Shown: one piece after another, positions 1 through 8,447 of the stretch
Layout: every line of letters begins with the position of its first letter
Numbering within the stretch: position 1 is the first letter of the stretch
DNA from: Paenibacillus caseinilyticus
GTDB lineage: Bacteria > Bacillota > Bacilli > Paenibacillales > NBRC-103111
Length of the DNA: 64,000 nt
Direction of reading: 5' to 3'
Assembly: GCF_027533645.1 (NCBI RefSeq)
Contig: NZ_JAQAGY010000015.1
Coordinates: forward strand, 62,001-126,000
Translations under genes and position numbers: made by a program
Notes under the pieces: generated by a model
Told to the model about the DNA's origin: nothing
The model's input: only the letters and a program-made list of their open reading frames with translations
Database searches by the model: none

Positions 1-791
1 ATGAACTTGCCAACACTGATTTTCTTGGCCAGCGCATAGCTCGGATACATGAGCCTCTCGGTCAAATCCGCCCCCAGCACCGCGATGCTCAGGAAGGAGA
101 TGGCGATGATAAAAAATCCGCCCGTCAGATTGGCCGAGACGATTGCTTTTCCGGTCGTCTGCGGTCGTTTGACGGAAGGAATAACCATGAGGAACGAGAT
201 GAGCGGGAACGCCGAGATCCCCATGAGGGTGATGCCGGAGCGCAGCAGCGACTTCAGGTCTGCCTCGAAGAGCGGTTGTACCTTCTCGATATCGATCTTC
301 GGCAGCAGAAGGAGCGCGAGGCCCGCGAACAGGAGCAGAAACCAGGGGAAGAAGATTTCGGCCGTTCTCGCGATCGTCTCAAGCCCAAGGCGCAGCGCCA
401 TCACGACGATGATGGCAAACAGCAAATGAATGAATTGGACCGGCGTTTCGACCAGAATCTGCGTCGTTAAAAAATTGCTTACATAGCTGATCAGCGAAGC
501 CGCGGACACAAAAAAGAAAAAAATATAGAAAAGGCATACGGCCGTTCCTATCCATGTGCCAAGCACTTCACGGCAGTACTCCACAAAGCTCTTCTGTCCC
601 AGCCGCCTGCCGAAAAAGCCGACAAACCACACCGCGGGCATCCCCATGACAACGCCGATAACCGCAGCAATCCAGGCATCCTGATGCGCCTCGGCCGCCA
701 ACCCCGCAGGCGTAATGAGGATCGTCGTCCCGATGGTGAAGAGGATGACGAGCAGTTGGAACTGGGCGGTGCTGATTACGCTTTTATCCAT
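1..791 (-). CDS. Spore germination permease, GerB (GerAB/GerKB) family, partial
   Basis: Inner-membrane transporter-like subunit of a nutrient germinant receptor; the family belongs to the APC superfamily and helps sense germinant in the spore inner membrane. The reading frame starts at ATG 791 (MDKSVISTAQFQ) behind GGAG and runs off the left window edge after about 263 codons; the family is about 360 residues, so roughly the last quarter is missing. Repeated hydrophobic stretches fit a polytopic protein. It is the last gene seen of an operon gerA-gerC-small gene-gerB on the minus strand, the same order as the yfkQRST cluster of Bacillus subtilis. Family call is firm; the germinant cannot be read from sequence. 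Confidence 0.9.
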   Translation of the reverse strand, partial: MDKSVISTAQFQLLVILFTIGTTILITPAGLAAEAHQDAWIAAVIGVVMGMPAVWFVGFFGRRLGQKSFVEYCREVLGTWIGTAVCLFYIFFFFVSAASLISYVSNFLTTQILVETPVQFIHLLFAIIVVMALRLGLETIARTAEIFFPWFLLLFAGLALLLLPKIDIEKVQPLFEADLKSLLRSGITLMGISAFPLISFLMVIPSVKRPQTTGKAIVSANLTGGFFIIAISFLSIAVLGADLTERLMYPSYALAKKISVGKF

Positions 792-858
792 GATTCTCCA
801 CGGCCCCCTGCCGATTGCCTGCCGTTCTCACGAGGGATTCCCCTTCCGTAGCCTTGAC

Positions 859-1092
859 CTACTTCAACCATCGCTCCAGCGCTTCGCCTGCGGGACGGAA
901 CACCATTTCCAAACCACGGCTAGGATTCGGGATGGGGAGATGAGCCGCCTGCGCCATGGCCACACCGGTGCCGTAGACAAGCAAGAGACTGAAAGCGGCC
1001 AAATCCCTGTAGCTTCCCTTCCTCCACAAGCCCGGCGCTTCGTACATCCAGATCAGGCCGGCAATCAACAGAATGCAGAAAGCGGACCACAT
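859..1092 (-). CDS. Small membrane protein inside the germination operon (YfkS-like position)
   Basis: A 77-residue protein with two hydrophobic segments (about residues 2-15 and 33-50) and a basic amphipathic tail. Its ATG at 1092 lies two bases after the gerC stop codon, so it is translated as part of the germination operon. Its place between gerC and gerB matches the small yfkS gene of the B. subtilis yfkQRST cluster; the match rests on position and size, not on a motif I can name. It may be a minor receptor subunit in the spore inner membrane, like the small D subunits described for other germinant receptors, but that is inference. Confidence 0.7.
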   Translation of the reverse strand: MWSAFCILLIAGLIWMYEAPGLWRKGSYRDLAAFSLLLVYGTGVAMAQAAHLPIPNPSRGLEMVFRPAGEALERWLK

Positions 1093-1094
1093 GG

Positions 1095-2330
1095 CTATTC
1101 TTCCGCCTCCTTTTTGTGATTAACAGGCTCTTTCACGGTTCCGACCCTCCGGAGTTTGGCATCCACCTCCACCTCGACAGGCACGCCGGGCATCACCGAT
1201 TCCCAGCGGGTCTGCACCTGCTTCCAGATCTTCGGCTGGTCCCTGTGCACGGCATTGCCGAACCCGAAGATGTCTGTTTTCAGCCTCTTCTGGGACGCTT
1301 GGACGCCAGCCCGGATGCTGCCCCGGATGGCTTCTTCGAGCCGCTGCTCGATCTCAGGTACGGTCTGGATATCCATCACCTTCAGCGGACATTCCACATC
1401 GCCGATATTGGCCTCCGTTTCTAGCCGGATGGTTATCTCCGGAGCTCCGTCTTGTGCGCTCGCACGGATCTTGCTTTGGATGCGGGTCAGCTCCATTGCT
1501 ACTTTTCCCCCGCCGCCCGGGCAGCGGAGATTCACGATCGAGCTCTTCAGATTCCGCAGCACATAATTGAACCCGATGGCCTCTTCTTCGGTCAGCCAGC
1601 CGGCCAGCCGGTCATCCCGGAAAGCAGCCATCCCGTGGTACCGCAGCACCGTATCCGTCACCGTTTTTCCGACATTCGATTTATTCATGGCCCGCTGGGT
1701 GGAGCCCGTCAATTGAATTCCGGTAACGACCGGGTTCGTTCCTTTGCTGAGCATATCGGACAGAAGATCATCGAGCGTAATTTCCGTCTCTCCGGCCCAG
1801 TTCTCTTTCATCACCTGCAGCGCCGAGTACATTTTGTTCGCCGGAATCTTCTCCAACGGCGTCAGGGCGCCCAGGATCTGTTCGGCCCGCGACTCCCTCG
1901 CGATCAGGACGAAGAAATCGGTGCGGAGCTCATGATCCCGCGAGAGAAAATCCAAGGCGTCGCCCACCCCTTGACGCGCCACCTCTTCTCCGATCACCAC
2001 GGCCCGGATGTGGGACAGATACATTCTCCGGTTCAGCTTGGTCGACATCCGGCGCAGCGCTTCGAATACCGTGGCTCCCTTCGATGAGTATACGGTGATC
2101 GGCGTCGCGTAACCGGAGCCGCCCTTCGAAGCTATCTCTTGGGCATTCACCAGCTGCACGCTGACCAGGTAACCGTCCTCGGCCTTGTCGATTCCAAGCG
2201 CGAAGACAATCGTCAGTTCGTTCAATTCCCTCCGGTTCCAGCATCCGGTAACGGCTAGCAGGGACAGCACCAGGACGGCCGCCAGCAGAAGTCTGCGCAG
2301 GTTCATACTCGTTTTCACACTCGTTTTCAT
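1095..2330 (-). CDS. Spore germination lipoprotein, Ger(x)C family
   Basis: Lipoprotein subunit of a germinant receptor. A signal peptide ends in a lipobox (LAVTGC), followed by WNRRELNEL, the typical mature start of Ger(x)C proteins. The open frame extends upstream to 2510 but that part overlaps gerA. I chose ATG 2330, which overlaps the gerA stop as ATGA and suggests coupled translation. ATG 2306 is an equally acceptable in-frame start. The 36 bases at the start are three 12-base units (AAAACGAGTATG-like) that encode KTSM-KTSV-KTSM, so the N-terminus can vary by slippage without frame loss. About 411 residues, normal for the family. Confidence 0.92.
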   Translation of the reverse strand: MKTSVKTSMNLRRLLLAAVLVLSLLAVTGCWNRRELNELTIVFALGIDKAEDGYLVSVQLVNAQEIASKGGSGYATPITVYSSKGATVFEALRRMSTKLNRRMYLSHIRAVVIGEEVARQGVGDALDFLSRDHELRTDFFVLIARESRAEQILGALTPLEKIPANKMYSALQVMKENWAGETEITLDDLLSDMLSKGTNPVVTGIQLTGSTQRAMNKSNVGKTVTDTVLRYHGMAAFRDDRLAGWLTEEEAIGFNYVLRNLKSSIVNLRCPGGGGKVAMELTRIQSKIRASAQDGAPEITIRLETEANIGDVECPLKVMDIQTVPEIEQRLEEAIRGSIRAGVQASQKRLKTDIFGFGNAVHRDQPKIWKQVQTRWESVMPGVPVEVEVDAKLRRVGTVKEPVNHKKEAEE

Positions 2331-3907
2331 ACTCGTTTTTCGGGCCGCGGCACGGGAGACTGCCCCCGCTGCCTGTTGTTCTGGGCAATGAGCTTGGGTC
2401 TTCTGAACAACGCCCATTGAGGCAGGCGAAAGATGGAATCTTTCTGTTCTTCCAGGATGAAGGGGGCAAACGGGCTCAAATAGGGCACTCCGAAGGAACG
2501 AAGGCTGCACAGATGCAGTACGACGCCGATCAGGCAGACGACGATGCCGAACAAACCGAACGAAGCTGCGATGAACATGATGAAGAACCGGAGGATCCGC
2601 AGCGATATCCCCATATTGAAAGACGGAATAACAAAATTCGAGATTGCCGTAATCGATACCACGATGACCATGGACGGGGAGACCAGTCCGGCTTCCACCG
2701 CAGCTTGTCCGATCACCAGCGTACCGACGATCGACACCGCTTGCCCTACCGTCCGCGGCATCCGAATCCCTGCTTCCCGGAGAATCTCGAAGGTAAGCTC
2801 CATCATCATCGCTTCCACGAATGCGGGGAACGGCACTCCCTCCCTAGCAGCCACAAGCCGGATCAAGAGCTCCGGAGGCAGCAGCTCCTGATGGAAGGTG
2901 GTGACCGCCACGTACAGGGAGGGCGCAAGAAGCGTTACAAAAAAACACAGATACCGCAGGATGCGGAGCAGAGTAGCAAAATCGGCCCGCTGGTAATAGT
3001 CCTCCGACGACTGGAAAAACTGGGAGAACAGGGCCGGTACGAGCAGCGCAAAGGGCGTGCCGTCAATAAGGATCGCCACTCTCCCTTCCAGGATGCCGGC
3101 TGCCAGAGCGTCGGGCCTCTCCGTGTTATATATCGTGGGAAATGGAGACCAGGTTGAATCCTGAATGAGTTCCTCAATGTAGCCGCTCTCCAGGATCGCA
3201 TCAATGTCGATCCGCTCCAGCCGGTTTCTCACTTCGCCCAGCACCGATTCATTCACGATGCCTTGAATATAGAGCAGCGCCACATCCGTCTGGGTCACGC
3301 GGCCGATCGTTCTCGCTTCCATACGCAGATCCGGGCTTTTGATTCTGCGCCGGACGAGCGCGGTATTGGTACGCAGCGTTTCCGTGAAGCCGTCCCTCGG
3401 TCCGCGCACGACGGTCTGCGCGCTCGGCTCCTCCACCCCCCGGTCCTTCCACTGCTTCGTACCGAGAACAAGTCCCGCGGCATAGCCATGGACCAGCAGC
3501 ACCGTATCGCCGCACAATGCAGAATGACAGAGCGTCTGCAGGGACGCCGACTTCTTAATCTCCCCGACAGCCAGGAGCTTATCGCACAGCAGGTTCCATA
3601 GATCCGAGTGGACGACGGTCGAATGAAACTCGGGATCGGATGCCTTCTGCATGAGAAATTCCAGTACCGGCCTCGTCTCGGCAATCCCTTCCACATAAAG
3701 CAGAGCGAGCCGGTCATTGCGGGGGCCGAAGGCCATATGGCGGATGATGACATCCGGGCTGCTTCCGAGCTGACCCTGAAACTTCTTGAGCGTCAGGCTC
3801 AAATCCGCAGAGAGCGTATCGTCCGCCGGCGGCTTGGCTTGCGAATCCGCCTGGCTCGGATGCTGGGGCGCTCCGAACATGCTGCGTATGGTTGATACAA
3901 TCCCCAC
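2327..3907 (-). CDS. Spore germination protein, GerA family
   Basis: Membrane subunit of a nutrient germinant receptor. The N-terminal soluble half (about residues 1-270) is followed by several membrane segments, including the conserved stretch PFPAFVEAMMMELTFE and the segment around PRTVGQAVSIVGTLVIGQAAV, both typical of GerAA/GerBA proteins. Length (526 residues) is normal. The start is GTG 3907, placed by a GGGAGGG ribosome site about eight bases upstream. First gene of the operon gerA-gerC-small-gerB; spore germination genes of this class are usually transcribed in the forespore by sigma-G, but I could not identify such a promoter here. Confidence 0.93.
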   Translation of the reverse strand: MGIVSTIRSMFGAPQHPSQADSQAKPPADDTLSADLSLTLKKFQGQLGSSPDVIIRHMAFGPRNDRLALLYVEGIAETRPVLEFLMQKASDPEFHSTVVHSDLWNLLCDKLLAVGEIKKSASLQTLCHSALCGDTVLLVHGYAAGLVLGTKQWKDRGVEEPSAQTVVRGPRDGFTETLRTNTALVRRRIKSPDLRMEARTIGRVTQTDVALLYIQGIVNESVLGEVRNRLERIDIDAILESGYIEELIQDSTWSPFPTIYNTERPDALAAGILEGRVAILIDGTPFALLVPALFSQFFQSSEDYYQRADFATLLRILRYLCFFVTLLAPSLYVAVTTFHQELLPPELLIRLVAAREGVPFPAFVEAMMMELTFEILREAGIRMPRTVGQAVSIVGTLVIGQAAVEAGLVSPSMVIVVSITAISNFVIPSFNMGISLRILRFFIMFIAASFGLFGIVVCLIGVVLHLCSLRSFGVPYLSPFAPFILEEQKDSIFRLPQWALFRRPKLIAQNNRQRGQSPVPRPEKRV

Positions 3908-4008
3908 CTGTCCGCCCTCCCGCTCATACGATCGATACCCCCATTGTTGCCAGAGACAGAGTGGCCTAAACCCCTGTTCCTGCAGCAGGCTCTGTTCGGC
4001 GCAGACAG

Positions 4009-4059
4009 GATCGAGCCCTGGCTCGAGATATAAATTCTTATGTATCCAAAAAAGCCAGC
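4009..4059 (+). repeat. Interspersed repeat, type 2, tail fragment
   Basis: This copy carries only the tail of the repeat family: a CGAGCCCTGG block, an A/T-rich block ending ATTCTTA, then TATCC and a run of A. The same tail order is seen at 6047-6090, 48421-48462 and, inverted, at 26157-26195. It runs straight into the terminator hairpin that follows. Confidence 0.55.
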
Positions 4060-4090
4060 CCGACTTGTCAAATAGCCTGGCTGGCTTCGT
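4045..4090 (-). terminator. Intrinsic terminator after the nitrilase-acetyltransferase gene
   Basis: Stem AAGCCAGCC (4052-4060) with GGCTGGCTT (4079-4087). Read on the minus strand the hairpin is followed by a run of T. It lies 40 bases past the stop codon at 4131. Confidence 0.8.
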
Positions 4091-4130
4091 CTATCCATGG
4101 GACGGGCAGTTCTTATCCCCTCTGTACCTT

Positions 4131-5492
4131 CTAGCCGGCATCCAGCGGATGGGCCGTCACAGCCGGGTCTGCCGGCTCACGGACAATGCCCAGCATCAGA
4201 TGATCCTGCCGGACTCCGTTAATCTCCACATTCTTCCGGGCGAGCCCCTCCTGCCGGAAGCCGGCCTTCTCCAGTACCCTGATCGAACCGGTGTTATGCG
4301 GCATCACGCCGGCATCGATGCGCTGCAGGCCGAGAACTTCAAAGGCATGCTTCACGAGCAGACGGACGGCTTCCGTCATATAGCCCTTCCCGTTATGAGC
4401 CTTGTCCAGCGTATAACCGACGAAGCAGCTCTGAAGGCTGCCTCTCATCACCTCCATGAGCGAGATCGTACCAATCAATTCGCCGCTCTCCCGCAGAAAG
4501 ATGCCGTAGAGATACGCCTCGTCCCGCTGCCGCTTCCGAAGGTAACGAAGTATCCGGTTCCGCTGGCCTTCCACCGTATAGAAATCCTCATTGGTCGTGC
4601 CCGTGTAGAGGCAAAAAAAATCGCGGTTCGCCAGTTCATGATGAAAAAGCGTCTCCGTATGCACCGGGGTCAGCACCCGCAGGCTAATCTGTTCCCCCTC
4701 CAGTGCCTCCGAAGCACCCACGGCGGACAGGTCATCGGCAAGCAGATCCGGGCGGAACCGCTCGACGAGCCGCCGCTCCGCCAAGGATGGATCGATGTCG
4801 CACACCGCAAGCTCCTCCGACGCCGTCCCCGCCTCGCACAGCCGTTCGCCGCTTGGGCCGATCACCTGGGAGGCAATGTCCTGCTCCACAAGCGCGTAAT
4901 TCACGCTGGCAAAGTATATCCCGTTCTCGAGGCTGCGGCACAAGAGCGCCCCTTGATAGAATGCTGGGTATGCCGTCTTTCCCGTATACTGGGGATGAAA
5001 CACGATCTGCGCTCCCTGCTGCGCGGCCCAGCGGACCGTCTCGGGATATCTCCACGCTTCGTGGCAGATCGCGATGCCGAATGTCAGACCGCCCGCTGCG
5101 AAGATCCGGCGGCCGGTCCCCGCGACATATCCGAAGGCATCCTCGTCCGGATCGATCTGATTCTTCGTCTGGTAGCCCAGCAGCTCCCCTGTCTCCGAGA
5201 TGACGAAGGCCACGAGATGCAGGCCCAGCTCGCTGCGCCATTCCATAGGGAGAATCACGGCTACGCCCAGGCGCCCGGCCGTTTCTCTCACTTCCTCCAG
5301 AGCGGCCTCGGCCGCCCCGTGATCGTAAGACTCGACGGGATGCCCCACGCCGCGCAGCCCCGGAATCACCGCCTCCGGAAAACAGACCAGAGCGCAGCCT
5401 TCTTGCGCAGCCCGCTCCAGCATCTCCCGTACTGCCGCCGTACCGTCCTGAAGTGACTTCGGAAATCTTGTTTGCGCCAAACCGATCTTCAT
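4131..5492 (-). CDS. Fusion: nitrilase-superfamily amidase with C-terminal GNAT N-acetyltransferase
   Basis: One 453-residue protein with two enzyme domains. Residues about 1-255 are a carbon-nitrogen hydrolase with the expected catalytic triad: Glu40 (CFPEAVIPG), Lys110 (YQTKNQID) and Cys143 (AICHEAWRYPE). Residues about 275-445 are a RimJ/RimL-type GNAT acetyltransferase (YTLDKAHNGKGYMTEAV, HNTGSIRVLEKAGF). The open frame extends further upstream, but ATG 5492 is chosen because GGGGAG lies seven bases before it and the nitrilase fold starts there (MKIGLAQTRFP). Substrates are unknown. Known GNAT-nitrilase fusions such as B. subtilis YhcX have the acetyltransferase first; here the order is reversed. 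Confidence 0.9.
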   Translation of the reverse strand: MKIGLAQTRFPKSLQDGTAAVREMLERAAQEGCALVCFPEAVIPGLRGVGHPVESYDHGAAEAALEEVRETAGRLGVAVILPMEWRSELGLHLVAFVISETGELLGYQTKNQIDPDEDAFGYVAGTGRRIFAAGGLTFGIAICHEAWRYPETVRWAAQQGAQIVFHPQYTGKTAYPAFYQGALLCRSLENGIYFASVNYALVEQDIASQVIGPSGERLCEAGTASEELAVCDIDPSLAERRLVERFRPDLLADDLSAVGASEALEGEQISLRVLTPVHTETLFHHELANRDFFCLYTGTTNEDFYTVEGQRNRILRYLRKRQRDEAYLYGIFLRESGELIGTISLMEVMRGSLQSCFVGYTLDKAHNGKGYMTEAVRLLVKHAFEVLGLQRIDAGVMPHNTGSIRVLEKAGFRQEGLARKNVEINGVRQDHLMLGIVREPADPAVTAHPLDAG

Positions 5493-5661
5493 TGTGATCT
5501 CCCCATCCCCGTTTGTTTGTTTGTTTGTCCCTTTCAGATCCAAGATACTACGGACGTATAGGACCCCGCATAGTACCCATACTACTGATATAATATTACT
5601 TCTTCTGGAAGCGGCCCTCCATCTTTTTCTCGGGTGTTTCCATATGAAAGGCAGGATGGAT

Positions 5662-6039
5662 ATGAGTGATTTTCCCGATGAGTATACGCTGGCCGAGACG
5701 ATTGCCGGGGACTGGCGCAAGCTGGGACTCGGAGTCAAGGCCGGGACCCTGCTCATTCCGATGTCAGACAGCGTGCTGATCAGTGTTCATCTCAGCTCCA
5801 AGCGGCTCGATCTGCTGCTGCGGGACAGCCAAGGGATCTTCCAATACGGCGGGGATTTTGCCTTCGAGGGGCTGGAAGAGACGGGCAAGCTGCTTTTTCA
5901 CAGCTGGTCGATCGAGTATATTCACCTCAATGACCCGCTGGTGATGCTGGATAACCCGCTCAGCGAGATGACCCAGCTGTATATTAAGCTGTCCCTCGAC
6001 AAGCGCAAGGAGACGGAGCATCATTATCTCGGTTATTAG
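5662..6039 (+). CDS. Conserved hypothetical protein
   Basis: A 125-residue soluble protein of unknown function; no motif I can name. It reads like a compact beta-rich domain (GTLLIPMSDSVLISVHLSSKRLDLLLRD). Three close in-frame ATG codons exist (5644, 5656, 5662); 5662 is chosen because GGCAGG lies at a usable distance, and the choice is uncertain. It is divergent from the nitrilase fusion. A TATAAT-like box at 5589-5594 lies about 70 bases upstream, and the shared upstream region also holds four GTTT units (about 5513-5528). A terminator follows at 6087-6106. Confidence 0.6.
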   Translation: MSDFPDEYTLAETIAGDWRKLGLGVKAGTLLIPMSDSVLISVHLSSKRLDLLLRDSQGIFQYGGDFAFEGLEETGKLLFHSWSIEYIHLNDPLVMLDNPLSEMTQLYIKLSLDKRKETEHHYLGY

Positions 6040-6046
6040 ATCCGGC

Positions 6047-6090
6047 CGCGCCCTGGCGAGATTTAAATTCTTAGAGATGCACAAAAAACC
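6047..6090 (+). repeat. Interspersed repeat, type 2, tail fragment
   Basis: Carries CGCCCTGGCGAG, then an A/T-rich block ending AAATTCTTAGA, then a run of A that leads into a terminator. Same tail as the copies at 4009 and 48421. It begins just after the stop codon of the preceding gene. Confidence 0.5.
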
Positions 6091-6107
6091 CGCACCTTAG
6101 CGGGTTT
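6085..6107. terminator. Intrinsic terminator between convergent genes
   Basis: Stem AACCCGC (6087-6093) with GCGGGTT (6100-6106). A run of A on the left gives a T run on the minus strand, so it best serves the small riboswitch-controlled gene coming from the right, and may also stop the plus-strand gene ending at 6039. Confidence 0.75.
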
Positions 6108-6267
6108 CGAATGAAGGGGAAGACGCCTGTCTTCCTCCGTAGGCATGAGCGGAGGTTCTTGAAGCGGAATTTGCAGCCTGCAGGGCTGGGGTAGAAACTC
6201 CTTTTTGTCCCACCGTACAGTACGTGTAAGTGTACCTCGCTGAGCTCGTTCGAGTCACCGGGACCGG

Positions 6268-6435
6268 TTAATCCGGTACGACGAAAAAGCGGTTGCCCAA
6301 AATGTGGATCTCGTCTTCATGGTCGAATTCTTGGACATTCATGCTTGCAAGAGACTGCAGATATTCGTATGCCGATTTCTGATCTTTCTCATCCAGCCCG
6401 TCTACCAAATGAAACAGCTTTTCTTTGTAAGTCAT
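6268..6435 (-). CDS. 55-residue protein downstream of a c-di-AMP riboswitch
   Basis: A small, charged, probably helical protein (MTYKEKLFHLVDGLDEKDQ at the start, a hydrophobic end NRFFVVPD). No membrane segment or signal peptide. A longer frame starts at TTG 6450, but that codon is part of the ribosome site itself; GGAGG lies eight bases before ATG 6435, which fixes the start. It is the first and only gene after the ydaO-type riboswitch and its terminator (6513-6694) and is followed by a terminator. Function unknown. Its control by c-di-AMP is inferred from position, and would link it to potassium, osmotic or cell-wall physiology. Confidence 0.65.
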   Translation of the reverse strand: MTYKEKLFHLVDGLDEKDQKSAYEYLQSLASMNVQEFDHEDEIHILGNRFFVVPD

Positions 6436-6512
6436 GTGTTCATCCTCCAATCAGGTCATGAATTGTTTGATCTCCCATCTGTTTTGGAATGAAAGCGGTG
6501 TATTTGGATAAC

Positions 6513-6540
6513 TAAAAAAACACAAGGCTAGCCTTGTGTC
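6513..6540 (-). terminator. Riboswitch expression-platform terminator
   Basis: Perfect 20-base palindrome ACACAAGGCTAGCCTTGTGT (6520-6539), followed on the minus strand by seven T. It lies between the riboswitch aptamer and the 55-residue gene, where a transcription-attenuating terminator is expected. Confidence 0.85.
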
Positions 6541-6567
6541 CCTCAACACACATCTATCCTTCCCACT

Positions 6568-6694
6568 TCGCTTACGAGGTTAGCTGTCGGATTCGGGCAG
6601 TGAGAATGCGCCCTTCGGCTGTGTACGCAAGGTACAGGCCGATTCACCCCATGATAACTTGGTTCCCCCGCTTTTCTTACAGAAAATTCAGCGA
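6568..6694 (-). promoter_or_regulatory. c-di-AMP riboswitch (ydaO-yuaA class)
   Basis: Reading the minus strand, the conserved blocks of this class occur in order: TCGCTGAAT (6686-6694), GGGGGAACCAAG (6658-6669), GGGGTGAATC (6641-6650), AGGGCGCA (6607-6614), GCCCGAATCCG (6588-6598) and ACAGCTAACCTCGTAAGCG (6569-6587). The outer helix closes, TCGCT (6690-6694) pairing with AGCGA (6568-6572). In B. subtilis ydaO the same GCCCGAATCCG and CAGCTAACCTCGTAAGCG strings are seen. These riboswitches bind c-di-AMP and turn expression off at high ligand. A possible -10 (TACAAT) lies at 6706-6711. Confidence 0.9.
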
Positions 6695-7226
6695 TCGAAT
6701 ATGCAATTGTAAAATATAGGTACAAAAAGGAGTTTACTATGAATTACCCCAGAATGCAAGACGCGAAACAAGCATTTTAGACAAAGTCACACTTTTTTTT
6801 CGGGGGCCCGTCCCCTGCCCTTGGTCAGCCGCCGGATATATCATAGTGTTCGGACAAATAATCGACAAACCGCTGCGCCGCCGCCGACAGTTCCTGATGC
6901 TTCAGCCAGATGAGACCGAGGGACATGGAGTCATGGGAATCATCGACTTCGAAGGCTGTCACTTCATGACCCTGATGAAGCTGGAGCACCGTCTTCGGCA
7001 CGAGGCTCGCGCCGAAACCGGAGGCTACCAATCTCATTAACATGGCGATATCGGAGCACTCGCATACGATGTGCGGCGTGAGCTTGCGCCGCGTGAACTT
7101 CTCCAGGAGCGCATGGTACAGCCCCAGCCCTTCCGCACTCGGCAGGATGAGCGGGAGACGGGCGATCTGCCCGTAGTCCGCCTTGGCGCTGCGGATCCCC
7201 TTGCCGGCCGGCACCGAGGTAATGAA

Positions 7227-7357
7227 TTGAACACTCCCACCACTTAGCTAACGCTTGAAGCGGGGGATTCTTGGATAATCGAACCTACTGGTTCAAACTA
7301 TACAGCACTAAGCTGCATGCCAAGCGGAACTGTGGTTCCCACAGCTTTACAGAGCCG
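7227..7357 (-). ncRNA. Possible omega RNA (reRNA) at the element's right end
   Basis: TnpB nucleases use an RNA that covers the 3' end of tnpB and the element's right end, with the guide taken from the flank. The segment from the tnpB stop to the TCAA end contains the hairpin around 7235-7275 and fits that place. The guide would then be the lysR sequence beginning TTCATTACCTCG at 7226. Inferred from position only. Confidence 0.35.
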
Positions 7358-8447
7358 CTATATAGCGAGTTTTTTTATATTTCGGGCGGCATTTTCGTCC
7401 CGATCATGCAAAGCACCACAGGATGGACAGCTCCACTGCCGAACGGATAGATGCTTGACTGCTGGATTCACAAAGCCGCACACATGGCACATTTGGCTGG
7501 TTGGTGCATACGTGTCCGCCACCTTTAGGATGCGTCCATACCATTCGGATTTATAGGTAAGCTGCCTTGCAAATTCACTCCAGGATGCATCTGCGATGAA
7601 TTTTGCCAGCTTATGATTTTTGAGCATATTCCCCACTTGCAGGCTTTCGATGCTGATCGTTTGGTTTTCACGAATCAGCTTCGTGGACAGCTGGTGCAAG
7701 AAGTCTTGGCGGATATTTGCCATTTTCTCATGGATGCGAGCTGCCTTGATTTTGGCTTTATGCCAGTTCGATCCACCTTTGGTGCGGCGGCTCATACGGC
7801 GCTGCCAGAAGGCTAACTTCTTCTCGTATTTGCGGAAAGCCTTTGGGCTTGCAACTCGCAGTCCGTCCGAACAGACCGCAAACTCTTTTAAGCCAAGATC
7901 AATACCGATATGCTTATCGGCTGGCGGCAAGGATTGCTGCTCTACTTCACAAACAAGCGATACGAAATACTTGCCCACCGCATTTCGTCGTACCGTAGCG
8001 GAAAGAATGCGTCCTCCGCAGGTTCTGGAATTTGCAAAACGAACCCAGCCCAGCTTCGGAAGCTTGACTTGGTTGCCTTGGATTGCAATATTGCCATTCG
8101 TATACTTGGTTGTGTAGCTTTGAATAGGATTCTTCCGGCTTTTAAAGCGTGGTGCCCAGAGTCTGCTTTTTGAAAAATCGGTTAAAGCTGTCAGCAACGT
8201 GCTTCACAGCCGATTGTAATGCGATGCTATCCACTTCTTTAAGCCATTCAAAGGAGGTTTTCAGTGCCGGCAGCTGCGTGGCACATGTATTGTACGACAA
8301 GCCTTTACCTGTTGCCGCATAGGTATCATTCCACTTCCCTAAGAAGTGATTGAACACAAAACGGCAACAGCCTAACATCTGGTGGATAAGCGTTTGTTGC
8401 TCTTTCGACGGATAGATGCGGTATTTATAGGCTTTATGAATGAGCAT
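7358..8447 (-). pseudogene. tnpB: TnpB (IS605 OrfB) RNA-guided nuclease, frameshifted
   Basis: The start is ATG 8447 with GGAGG upstream. The first frame covers residues 1-98 (MLIHKAYKYRIYPSKEQQ to SFNRFFKK) and stops at 8142. The rest continues in the +1 frame through WAPRFKSRKN to the end. RuvC-like catalytic blocks are intact in the second frame: GIDLGLKEFAVCSDG, SIESLQVGNM and DRDENAARNI, with a zinc finger CHVCG...CPSCG. The shift falls at the run TTTTTCAAAAAGC; losing one base of the A or T run would restore FFKSRLWAPRF. Combined length, about 365 residues, is normal. It could be a broken gene or one that relies on slippage. Confidence 0.85.

Noticed and set aside
3786..5456. 556-codon plus-strand frame opposite the nitrilase fusion
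   Set aside because: Antisense shadow; the minus strand encodes two well-conserved enzyme domains.
6739..6780. Thirteen-codon plus frame (MNYPRMQDAKQAF) with a good AAGGAG site
   Set aside because: Too short to support; it faces away from the riboswitch and has no downstream gene. It could be the start of a gene lost in the nearby rearrangement.
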